This document shows positions 23,808 through 30,513 of a stretch of 30,513 bases of DNA, piece by piece. Every line of letters starts with the position of its first letter. The stretch's first letter is position 1. The stretch is from a virus. The position numbers were made by a program, and so were the translations under genes. The stretch is taken from positions 1-30,513 of IMG/VR virus record IMGVR_UViG_3300021960_000331; one strand, given 5' to 3'. The notes beneath the pieces are model-generated. The model made no database searches. It was not told the DNA's origin and saw nothing but the letters and a program-made list of their open reading frames with translations.

Positions 23808-26800
23808 TTAACTTCCGCTAGTTACGTTTCTTAAAAGCCTAAAAATCTCTTCTCTTTTACTAGCCATATTTTTATCAGTCATAAAAGCCTCGTTAGAAAG
23901 TGCTGACTGAATAACAGTTATAAGTCTATCGTCTTGCGCCATGTCTGATCTAAAGTTTCTATCGGCTTCATCTCTTAGGTTTTGCCACATTTGAGTTTGC
24001 TCTGTAACATCCATTTGAAACTCAAAACCTGCTTGCTGTTGATTAGCCGCATTCTGAGCTGCAGTTTCTGCTGTGTTGGTGTTACGTCGCCATGCTAGAT
24101 CTGCTTGTTGAATTGCTTGAGCATTAGCAGCATTCCACTGTTCAGCTTGTGCATCTGCTTGAGCATTAAATTTAGCAACGTCAGCAGTGATTTGAGAATT
24201 ATATTGATCGGCTGCAAGTTGATTTCCTGCGTTTTGAGCAGCAATTTTATTCTGTTCAGCGGTATTAAACTGTGCCATAGCATTAGATTGAGATACGTTA
24301 AACTGGTTTATGTTAGCACTTAAAGAAGCCATAAATTGATTTGTTTGATTCTCTGAAGAAGCATTAAACTGTTTAGCAGCATTAGCAGCTGACTGATCAG
24401 ACAACATTCTTTGTTGTGCTAATTGTTGATCTAATACAATAGCCTGTTGTTTGTTATCTAAATTAGCCATATCCATAGCTAGAAAAGCCTGTGCGTTTTG
24501 AACGGCTAGTTTAGTTCTCTGGTCTACATTAGCTAAATCTAAATTAGCCATAGCTGTTGCATTCTGAATTGCAGCTTGTTGCTCGTTGTTTAAATTAGTT
24601 AAAGTTGCTGTCTGCATAAAAGCACTGTTGGCTAAAGCCATTTGCTGATTAGCATCAAACTGCTTCATATCCATATTGGAGTTAATTTGAGCATTAAACA
24701 TTGCAGCTTGCTGTTTATTATCTAGGTTAGCTAACCCCATCTGCTGGGCTAACTGGGCATTAACCTGTGCAGCCTGCATTTTTTTCTCATAGACCTGAAG
24801 CTCTGCTATGTTTTGAGCACTCATGTTTTCTGAGTCAGCTTGGTTTTTAGCAGAAAGATTAGCTAAAGACATTTTCTCTGCAGCACTTAACTGTGCCATC
24901 TCTGCGTTCTGTCTAAGCTGTTCATTCTTGGACATCACATCAACATAAGTAACGTACTCTTGAAGCTTCATACGATTAGCTTCAGTCATGTTTGCAGAAT
25001 CCGTAGCAGCTCTTTCAGCTAAATTAGCCATTTCCATTTGCTGATCATTGTTAAGATTTGCAAGCTCCATCTGCTGTGAAAGACCTACATTAGTCTTTTT
25101 AAAGTCTACTAAAGTTTGTAGATTAGTAAGGCGCTCTTGATTTTCTGCGCTCATTGTATCTTTAGCAGCGGCATTTTGCTCACTAAGATTCATCATTTCC
25201 ATGCGTAAAGAAGAGTCTAAGTTTGCTTTTTCCATATCTTGATCAAGCTCTGCTTGTCTCATGATACGATTAACTTTGGCTTGGTAGTTTGCTAACTTAG
25301 TTTGTTGTTCAGAAGTTAAGTTTTCTTTTCCTGCTAAGTTCATAGCTTCTAGGTTTGCTAAGTCCATACGACTTCCAGCATCTAAATTAGCTAACGCAGC
25401 TTGCTGACGCTGTGCAGACTCTTGAGACGCTCTCTGTTGAGCGTTTTGAATATTTTGCAGTCGCGTCTGTTGTTGCTGATCCGCAGTGGTCATCTTAGCT
25501 TGCTGCTTAAACTGGCCTTGCTGTACTTTAATTTGCTGTGCCATGTCAGCAGTTTGAGAAGCAGCAGTCTGACGATTAGCCAAGTTCTGCATACGTATCT
25601 GCATAGTATTCTGAGCAGAAGCTAAGTTAGCCTGTTGCTCATTACTTAGGTTTTGTGCTGCACGCTGCTGGAGGGCCTGTGCGTTGCTCTGAGCCATAGG
25701 TAAAGCACTTTGAATAATAGCATTAAACAAAGCATCACGGCCTACTGTGGACGCTGAGAGGCCTCTCTGAGCCATCTGTTGTTCTATAGCAGCTACTGCA
25801 GGCCTAGCCCACAGAGGGGTCTTACCTTCTTCCATACCAGCTAAAAGGTTTTCCATCTGTACCGAAACAAGAGCTTCTTGTGGTAAAGCTGCTACAGCTG
25901 CTACTACTTTAGGGTCTTCTCCAGTGTCTAACTGGGCTTCTACTTTTGCAGGATCTTCAGAGAGTGCTGCAGTTACTTCAGGAGGCATATTACCTACTAC
26001 AGCCAGCATGTCTGCTGCAGCTGCTGTACGTGCCTCTCCTGTAACGGCTTGCATAGAAGATGCAGCCATAGTCGGAACACCACCAATTTGAGAAGAATCA
26101 CCCTGTGGAGCAGTTCCTGTAATGGCTTCACGGCCTTCAAAGTCTACTGAAGGTGCATCACCTAATTGAACAGCAATACCGTTTTTAGCTTCTCCTACTT
26201 GAGCTGTTCTTTTTTCAGCTAGTTTAAATTCAGGTATATCTTCAAGATTAACACCTTCTTTAGAAACAATATTTAAAATATCTTGTTGTTCTCTTTCAGA
26301 AATAGTTTGAGCTATACGAGTAGCTACAGCAGGATCTTCTGCTTCAATAACCGTATATCGCTCATCGCTTAGTATAGCTTCTGCATAATCTTTATATTCT
26401 GGTCTTGTAGCAGCAGTTCCCTGAAGAGCTTCCATCTCTTGCTGTGTCATTGTAGCAGCTTCAGCTTCTTTAGTAAGTCCCGTTATAGGATCTACTTTAG
26501 CAATAGACTCTTCACTTACGGTTCCTTCAGCTGCTGTTGTAGGCCCTACACTTTCTGCCTTATCAGCTGTATAAGTTGCAGCCGTTACTTCGGTAGGTCC
26601 AGCAGCTTGATCTGCGGTAGCCGTTTCAGCAGTTAAAGTATCTGCAGTAATTTCTGTTGCAGTAACATCTGCAGGCCCTGAAACTTTTTGTATGTCGCCT
26701 TCTTGGGTCTGAAGACTAGGATCGTCCATTTGAAAATCATTTAAAGTTTTATTGCTTCCTAAAAGTCCTATCATTTCTTGTGGAGTTTTCTCAACAACAT

Positions 26801-27245
26801 TTGATCCGACAGTTAAAGTATATTTACCTGTTTCAGGATTATAAGTAGCTTGAGCAGTCCCGTCTTTAAAAGCTTGAGTTTCTGATAAAGCTGCATCCAG
26901 TTGCGTGTAATCAAAAGTTTGACCAGCTTTAACAACTTCGGCTTTAGGAGCTACATAAGGTTCTGTAGCTACGACTGAAGTAGTAGAAGGCTCTTGAGTT
27001 GGTTCTTCTACTGTAGGTGTAATAGTAGGTGAAGGCGTAGTCGGTTCACTTTCTTGATTAGGATTGGCACCACCACCGCCGTCCATGTTGTAGTCAGCCT
27101 CAGTATCTATATCTAAAGGGCCGCCATAAAACTTAGAAACCCTTCCACCCTGCTCATAATTAGCACGATTTTTATGATGTCGTTTACGCTTTAAGGCCCT
27201 GACGGCAGCATTTGAACTTCTTTTAGCGGCTGTTTTTTTACTCAT
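23808..27245 (-). CDS. Long hendecad-repeat virion protein
   Basis: This 1145-residue protein has four regions. Residues 1-45 are a basic head (KKTAAKRSSNAAVRALKRKR) with YEQGGRVSKFYGG. Residues 46-260 are Thr/Ala/Pro/Glu-rich and probably disordered (repeats of VTATEITADTLTAETAT type). Residues 261-516 are helical (PLWARPAVAAIEQQMAQRG, then LSASTVGRDALFNAIIQS). Residues 517-1088 are 52 units of an 11-residue repeat, consensus hydrophobic-x-hydrophobic-x-Asn-hydrophobic-x-x-x-Gln-Gln, with no insertion or deletion. It is Gln/Asn/Ala-rich and nearly free of Cys, Pro and Gly in this part. An 11-residue period suits a gently right-handed coiled coil or an amphipathic sheet of helices. Place among ejection-type genes suggests an internal core, tube or tape-measure part. 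Confidence 0.85.
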   Translation of the reverse strand: MSKKTAAKRSSNAAVRALKRKRHHKNRANYEQGGRVSKFYGGPLDIDTEADYNMDGGGGANPNQESEPTTPSPTITPTVEEPTQEPSTTSVVATEPYVAPKAEVVKAGQTFDYTQLDAALSETQAFKDGTAQATYNPETGKYTLTVGSNVVEKTPQEMIGLLGSNKTLNDFQMDDPSLQTQEGDIQKVSGPADVTATEITADTLTAETATADQAAGPTEVTAATYTADKAESVGPTTAAEGTVSEESIAKVDPITGLTKEAEAATMTQQEMEALQGTAATRPEYKDYAEAILSDERYTVIEAEDPAVATRIAQTISEREQQDILNIVSKEGVNLEDIPEFKLAEKRTAQVGEAKNGIAVQLGDAPSVDFEGREAITGTAPQGDSSQIGGVPTMAASSMQAVTGEARTAAAADMLAVVGNMPPEVTAALSEDPAKVEAQLDTGEDPKVVAAVAALPQEALVSVQMENLLAGMEEGKTPLWARPAVAAIEQQMAQRGLSASTVGRDALFNAIIQSALPMAQSNAQALQQRAAQNLSNEQQANLASAQNTMQIRMQNLANRQTAASQTADMAQQIKVQQGQFKQQAKMTTADQQQQTRLQNIQNAQQRASQESAQRQQAALANLDAGSRMDLANLEAMNLAGKENLTSEQQTKLANYQAKVNRIMRQAELDQDMEKANLDSSLRMEMMNLSEQNAAAKDTMSAENQERLTNLQTLVDFKKTNVGLSQQMELANLNNDQQMEMANLAERAATDSANMTEANRMKLQEYVTYVDVMSKNEQLRQNAEMAQLSAAEKMSLANLSAKNQADSENMSAQNIAELQVYEKKMQAAQVNAQLAQQMGLANLDNKQQAAMFNAQINSNMDMKQFDANQQMALANSAFMQTATLTNLNNEQQAAIQNATAMANLDLANVDQRTKLAVQNAQAFLAMDMANLDNKQQAIVLDQQLAQQRMLSDQSAANAAKQFNASSENQTNQFMASLSANINQFNVSQSNAMAQFNTAEQNKIAAQNAGNQLAADQYNSQITADVAKFNAQADAQAEQWNAANAQAIQQADLAWRRNTNTAETAAQNAANQQQAGFEFQMDVTEQTQMWQNLRDEADRNFRSDMAQDDRLITVIQSALSNEAFMTDKNMASKREEIFRLLRNVTSGS
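23982..25697 (-). repeat. 52 consecutive 33-bp (11-residue) coding repeats
   Basis: Residues 517-1088 of the 1145-residue protein split into 52 units of 11 residues in a single register. Examples in phase are MELANLNNDQQ (726), MGLANLDNKQQ (836), MDMANLDNKQQ (924) and MAQFNTAEQNK (990). Position 5 is Asn in most units, positions 3 and 6 are often hydrophobic, and positions 10-11 are often Gln. Divergence at the DNA level is high, so the repeat is kept at the protein level. Confidence 0.9.
24774..25433 (-). repeat. Four 165-bp (55-residue) super-repeats inside the 11-residue array
   Basis: Within the array, residues 605-824 form four blocks of five units each. In each block unit 2 carries (A)NL or AQL, unit 3 starts with Met and has NL, unit 4 has ENLTSEQ, DTMSAEN, ANMTEAN or ENMSAQN, and unit 5 has a (T/A/M/E)xLxx(Y/L) pattern with an aromatic or hydrophobic centre. 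The matching order shows duplication of a five-unit block. A fifth block (825-879) is much weaker. Confidence 0.75.
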
Positions 27246-27250
27246 AAGAT

Positions 27251-27421
27251 CTACTCTTTATCTTTCTTAAAAAGTTTTTGGACGGTATCTGTTTCAACAA
27301 TTCTAATAATAGTCCATACAATACTTAAAGCAGCGGCCACAGCAGGCAGCCAGCCCATAAGGGTTGACACCGTAGTTGTTACTGCTATTACGTCTACTGC
27401 GGCTTTTGCTTCTTCTTGCAT
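27251..27421 (-). CDS. 56-residue holin-like membrane protein
   Basis: This short ORF lies in an apparent gap. Its ATG shares a base with the upstream stop (TAATG). The product has a short acidic and basic head (MQEEAKAAVD), a Thr/Val-rich hydrophobic stretch (11-21), a second hydrophobic helix (WLPAVAAALSIVWTIIRIV, about 24-42) and a charged tail ETDTVQKLFKKDKE. The segment LPAVAAALSIVWTIIRI followed by ET-TVQ is one I recall from small holins of marine phages. It would make holes in the inner membrane and let the endolysin through. The endolysin itself lies some 18 kb away in the same block. Confidence 0.82.
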   Translation of the reverse strand: MQEEAKAAVDVIAVTTTVSTLMGWLPAVAAALSIVWTIIRIVETDTVQKLFKKDKE

Positions 27422-27579
27422 TACTTCTTAGCCTTTCCAATAACTAATGCACCTACTTCTAAAAACTTATAAAGCTTACCGATAATTTTATCGTCTTTTG
27501 GAGTAGGGGTCAAAGCTGTAATAGCGCTACAAGCTGTTACAAGGGCCGTGAGAGCGTTAATATATTCTAATATAATCAT
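27421..27579 (-). CDS. 52-residue membrane-associated protein, holin-like
   Basis: This short ORF shares one base with both neighbours (TAATG on each side). The product has a hydrophobic helix (LEYINALTALVTACSAITAL, about 4-23), a Pro turn with charge (TPTPKDDK), then an amphipathic basic segment (KLYKFLEVGALVIGKAKK). I recall the ITALTPTPKDD...GKLYK pattern in small phage membrane proteins near lysis or tail genes. It probably works with the adjacent holin-like protein, as holin/antiholin or as another membrane partner; which is which cannot be told. Confidence 0.75.
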   Translation of the reverse strand: MIILEYINALTALVTACSAITALTPTPKDDKIIGKLYKFLEVGALVIGKAKK

Positions 27580-27902
27580 TACCAAGGTACTCCTGTTTCT
27601 TGCGTTGGGTTCTTCTGTGCTTCAATGTTAGCAGCCAGTGATGCCTCAATAGCGTCCTTGTCAACACCGTTAGCCCAGCACCAGCCTAAAGCCATGTCCT
27701 CTGTGATGTCGTCATAGGCCACCCAATCGGAGCTGCTAGGATCTGGTGTAAAGCCGCAAGTGCCGTAGTTGGTCGCTAAGTAGGTCACAGCGTCATCGCC
27801 TTCTCCTACGGTCTCTGATGCGTTAGCTCGCCAGTGGGCAACGATAACCCCGTTGTCATCCAGCGTTCGTTCCATTTGGCTTATTTGCCATACTGTTGCC
27901 AT
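27579..27902 (-). CDS. Small conserved tail-fibre-associated protein (DUF7936-like)
   Basis: This 107-residue acidic protein starts MATVWQISQMER and ends NPTQETGVPW. The pattern ISQMER...GVIVAHWR...YGTCGFTPDP...A(L)xANIEAQKNP matches a short conserved phage protein found downstream of tail fibre genes, which I recall as DUF7936; the number should be checked. Function is not known; being next to fibre genes suggests a fibre tip, adaptor or assembly role. The start is preceded by a TTTCTCC complement (GGAGAAA), the same leader sequence as the fibre gene upstream. Stop overlaps the next start (TAATG). Confidence 0.82.
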   Translation of the reverse strand: MATVWQISQMERTLDDNGVIVAHWRANASETVGEGDDAVTYLATNYGTCGFTPDPSSSDWVAYDDITEDMALGWCWANGVDKDAIEASLAANIEAQKNPTQETGVPW

Positions 27903-27974
27903 GTTGTTTCTCCTTTAGGATTCTAGTGCCGCGATACGGGCTGTTAATGCTTCAATGGTGGCTTGTTGTTCTTG
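27898..27974 (-). repeat. Copy A of a ~77-bp direct repeat at the fibre gene boundary
   Basis: This stretch holds the start of the DUF7936-like gene, its GGAGAAA site, the stop of the 542-residue fibre and the codons for the end of its coiled coil. It matches copy B (29539-29616) at all but about six or seven positions. The repeat covers stop, leader and start, so it is not only a protein-level likeness. Confidence 0.85.
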
Positions 27975-29543
27975 GATGGCTTTCAGAAGAACAGGGATAG
28001 TTTCCGTGTACTGCATACCCAGCTTGCCATCAGCGCCGGTGACGACTACAGGGCTGTAATCTACCTCCCAGTCTTGCGCTATAAAACCAATTTTCTTGGC
28101 CTTATTCTCATCTGCGATTAGGTTGTACTCAACGCAGCGGTAGTCCATTACTTTGTCCAGCGCACCTTCAATTTCAACTATATTCTCTTTGACCGTTTCG
28201 TCAGAGATGGCAACCCAAGTGGTGCCTCCATCATTCATGTATACGCCAGTTGTCGCATTATTGATGATGTAGAAAATGTTGGCGTTGTCTACCTCCTGCC
28301 GCCAAAACTTGCCTGCTGTCGCTGCGCTATTACGCATAGCATTATGAGTATTGCCTGAACTGACGGTTGTGATTGTCGCACCGCTTAATGATGCTGTTGA
28401 TCCCAGAATCAAATCACCATTGGCATCGATGCGCATGCGTTCTGTGTCTGCCACACCGCCACCGCCCGTGTTAAATGCGATAATGCCAGAGCCTGCGGTA
28501 GCACCATAACTCCGAATAGTTGTTACGTTACTACCATATTGAAGTACACCTGCGTTAGTTTGATTTTGGCCTAATACTCCTCTAGAAAGAAGAGGCCCAC
28601 CAGCGTCTAAAGTTCCAGAGCCTCCAAACGTATCTGCTGGCGAAGCCACATTAATACCCACGTTCCCGCTGGCATCGATGCGCATGCGTTCGCCGTTGTT
28701 AACAGTAAACAACAGGTCATTACTAGACTCTGATAAGAAAGGACTAAAACCACTAGAAGACTCTAAATAAAATCTTCCACCGTTTTTAACAATAACATGA
28801 CCGCTGGAATCGATGCGCATGGCTTCACCGACGCTAGTCTTAAACACAAGATTAGCTGAGGTATTTCCTGTTGCGATTGTGTTTCCAATACTTGACCAGT
28901 TATTTCTATCTTCGTTATAAAAGCGCAGGCCGTAGGTTGCGTCATAATCGACAGAAATCTCACCACGAACATCTAAAGCTGTTACCGGCGCACTCGTACC
29001 AATCCCCAAATTGCCCGAGGCATCCAGCGTCGCCGCAATTGTCGTAGCTTCTGTGGTGTTGTCGCCGCCAACTAAAAACTGAAGCTGACCTGCGCCTGCG
29101 CCTGTTACAGTAGGTTTGATTCCTGACCTACTTGCTCCCCCAGCAACAGCAGGAAAACCAAGCGTCATAGCGTCATAACCGACAACTTGTGTTTGCCCTG
29201 CGCTGGTTATGCGCATGCGTTCGGTGTCGTTAGTCTTGAAAACCATTGGGCCGTTATCGACATTGACAAGTTGAGCTTCGCCGCCACTAAAGTTTTTAAT
29301 AAGGAAGCCAGACGTATTGCCCGTATGTCTTAGCGTAATTGACGCAGGGTCGGTAGATGTTTCAACAGTAAGCCCATCCGCCGTGACGCTGCCCGTGACA
29401 TCTAAAGCAGTAGAAGGCGCAGCATTATTAATACCGACTCTATTATTAGAAACATCAATATACATTGTATTTGCATCAATGTTAAGATCTATAGAAGCTA
29501 CGTCAGCCGATAGCATTCCTGTAGAGACTTTAGTTAAAGCCAT
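27915..29543 (-). CDS. Tail fibre with C-terminal S74 intramolecular chaperone
   Basis: This 542-residue fibre has an N-terminal attachment-like part, then repeated modules of the type ERMRI..G..GI (TERMRITSAG at 108-116, MRIDSSG near 242, ERMRIDASG at 285-293, ERMRIDANG at 369-376) mixed with GINNAAPSTALDV and GIGTSAPVTALDV repeats, which form the trimeric beta shaft. The last 96 residues are a peptidase S74/endosialidase chaperone: S447-D448 in the AISDETVKENI site with K452, KKIGFIAQDWE, and a terminal coiled coil (EQQATIEALTARIAALES). In this family the chaperone trimerises the fibre and then cuts itself off before the Ser. GGAGAAA precedes the start. Confidence 0.93.
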   Translation of the reverse strand: MALTKVSTGMLSADVASIDLNIDANTMYIDVSNNRVGINNAAPSTALDVTGSVTADGLTVETSTDPASITLRHTGNTSGFLIKNFSGGEAQLVNVDNGPMVFKTNDTERMRITSAGQTQVVGYDAMTLGFPAVAGGASRSGIKPTVTGAGAGQLQFLVGGDNTTEATTIAATLDASGNLGIGTSAPVTALDVRGEISVDYDATYGLRFYNEDRNNWSSIGNTIATGNTSANLVFKTSVGEAMRIDSSGHVIVKNGGRFYLESSSGFSPFLSESSNDLLFTVNNGERMRIDASGNVGINVASPADTFGGSGTLDAGGPLLSRGVLGQNQTNAGVLQYGSNVTTIRSYGATAGSGIIAFNTGGGGVADTERMRIDANGDLILGSTASLSGATITTVSSGNTHNAMRNSAATAGKFWRQEVDNANIFYIINNATTGVYMNDGGTTWVAISDETVKENIVEIEGALDKVMDYRCVEYNLIADENKAKKIGFIAQDWEVDYSPVVVTGADGKLGMQYTETIPVLLKAIQEQQATIEALTARIAALES

Positions 29544-29616
29544 GTTGTTTCTCCTGTTAAGATTCTAGTGCCGCTATACGGGCTGTTAGTGATTCAATGA
29601 TGGCTTGTTGTTCTTT
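29539..29616 (-). repeat. Copy B of the ~77-bp direct repeat at the fibre gene boundary
   Basis: This stretch holds the start of the 542-residue fibre, its GGAGAAA site and the last codons of the truncated fibre. Together with copy A it flanks the whole 542-residue fibre gene in direct orientation. Confidence 0.85.
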
Positions 29617-30513
29617 GAACCCAGCAATGAGCAGCGGGATTAGTTCTGAATACGCAACCCCTAGAAACTCCTCTGGATCATCTAGCGAGACTGTTGATTT
29701 ACTGACGGCTTCTGGTAATACCTTCTCAACATCTTGTGCGATAACAAAAACCCGCCGAACCTGTGGCGCATCTACTTTGTATTTACCAATCACTGTTCGT
29801 AAGGTAAGCAATTTGCTTACTGCATCCGAAATCGGCTCAATAATATCTTTTAAACGCTCATCCGACATTGATGTCCAAGAGGTAGCTCCAGACGCAAGTT
29901 GCACCCCTCCAGTTGCTCCGACTTGTACTTGAAGCGCAGTAGCTGTGCCTGTAGTTAGACCTCCTATACGGGCCGATGCAGAGGCACCCCCATTACAAAA
30001 ATCAAGCGAACCTCCATTAGAGTTTGATGAGTTAATAACTAACTGGTTGCTGTTGGCCTTTGAAAATACGCCCAACCCACTGTTTATAGTAGAAGTAGTC
30101 CCCACCAACAGGTTGCCTGATGCATCTATGCGCATGCGTTCATTTGTGTGACCATTGGTATAAAAACGCATATCCGCGTTTGCTCTGGTCATAAGTGACA
30201 AACCACCAGACGCTCCAGTCCCAGACCCAAGCACGGCAGCGTCTTGAACAAAACCGCCTGTCGTTGTGAAGGAAGATCCTACTGCTTGTAAAAATAAACC
30301 ATCTGATGATGTTGCAGAGTTAGTTATATAAGCGGTTGCTTCTGCTGCTGCTCCTGTGCTGACGTTGTAAAAGTGAGCAAGAACAGGGTCGCCATTTGTA
30401 TCAGAACTAACAGTCAACGCATCCATCGTGGCAGTACCCGTTACGTCGATGCCTGTGGCGGTGGTGGTTAGTTTGGCGGCATTGTCGTAGTAAAGATAAA
30501 CACCTGCATTTTC
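29557..30513 (-). CDS. Tail fibre with S74 chaperone, 5'-truncated by window edge
   Basis: The frame is open past the first internal Met (30426) up to the right edge, giving 318 residues, with fibre-like sequence (YYDNAAKLTTTATGIDVTG) before that Met, so the gene continues outside the window. It has one NERMRIDASGN shaft module. The last 102 residues form an S74 chaperone: the MSDERLKDII cleavage and catalytic site, VRRVFVIAQDVEKVLPEAV, and the same C-terminal coiled coil as the next fibre (LTARIAALES identical). The two chaperones otherwise differ clearly, so the fibres are probably old paralogues or separate acquisitions that share ends. Confidence 0.92.
   Translation of the reverse strand, partial: ENAGVYLYYDNAAKLTTTATGIDVTGTATMDALTVSSDTNGDPVLAHFYNVSTGAAAEATAYITNSATSSDGLFLQAVGSSFTTTGGFVQDAAVLGSGTGASGGLSLMTRANADMRFYTNGHTNERMRIDASGNLLVGTTSTINSGLGVFSKANSNQLVINSSNSNGGSLDFCNGGASASARIGGLTTGTATALQVQVGATGGVQLASGATSWTSMSDERLKDIIEPISDAVSKLLTLRTVIGKYKVDAPQVRRVFVIAQDVEKVLPEAVSKSTVSLDDPEEFLGVAYSELIPLLIAGFKEQQAIIESLTARIAALES

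Noticed and set aside
23982-25697. Regular ~33-base periodicity that could look like a CRISPR or tandem DNA repeat
   Set aside because: The period lies wholly inside one open frame, the units differ strongly in DNA sequence, and there are no identical repeats with unique spacers. It is a coding hendecad repeat.
29597-29932. + strand ORF of 111 codons opposite the S74 chaperone
   Set aside because: The opposite strand encodes a recognised S74 domain; this frame shows no known motif.
1-30513. tRNA genes, integrase, attachment sites, insertion sequences, or RNA polymerase gene
   Set aside because: None seen. Coding density leaves no space for tRNAs between genes, and no long ORF resembles an integrase, transposase or T7-type RNA polymerase. 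They may lie outside the window.

Overview
The window looks like part of the genome of a lytic, marine-type podovirus (tailed phage with a short tail). It begins with a T7-like replication block. Almost every junction is an ATGA or TAATG overlap or a gap of a few bases, and the base composition is AT-rich. It encodes a vitamin B12-dependent ribonucleotide reductase and ends in long, repeat-rich virion proteins, a collagen-like protein and S74-type tail fibres, a mix known from uncultured marine phages. I see no integrase, repressor, tRNA or host gene. The host cannot be named from this sequence.

Bases 1-7470 are all on the + strand and form one operon-like block. It starts with a replicative helicase cut by the left edge and a family A DNA polymerase with 3'-5' exonuclease. 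Then come a small unknown protein, a small PD-(D/E)XK nuclease, a Cas4/RecB-like nuclease, another small unknown protein, a T7 endonuclease I-like resolvase, a DUF3310/T7 gp1.7-like protein and another small unknown protein. The block ends with a class II ribonucleotide reductase and two small unknown proteins. Together these unwind and copy DNA, resolve or degrade branched and host DNA, and supply deoxynucleotides.

Bases 7471-30513 are all on the - strand and are transcribed toward the left. In transcription order they are: an S74 tail fibre cut by the right edge, a second S74 tail fibre, a small DUF7936-like protein, and two short membrane proteins that look like holins. A cluster of internal or ejection proteins follows (1145, 367, 181, 561 and 1590 residues), then a collagen-like protein, an 11-codon leader-like ORF and four tail-structure genes (562, 531, 737 and 202 residues). 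An M15 peptidase endolysin comes next, followed by five very small genes that alternate membrane peptides with very basic proteins. The two blocks converge at 7470/7471 with no spacer.

The most interesting points are: (1) the 1145-residue virion protein contains about 52 consecutive 11-residue repeats with no indel, part of which is organised as four 55-residue super-repeats; (2) the 1590-residue putative ejection protein ends in what looks like an ADP-ribosyltransferase fold, so the phage may inject an effector with its DNA; (3) two adjacent tiny basic genes look like the two halves of a protein that I recall as one chain in large DNA viruses of eukaryotes (DUF5872-like); (4) at least four membrane mini-genes and an 11-codon ORF, all short enough to be missed by length-cutoff gene calling, lie in the apparent gaps.
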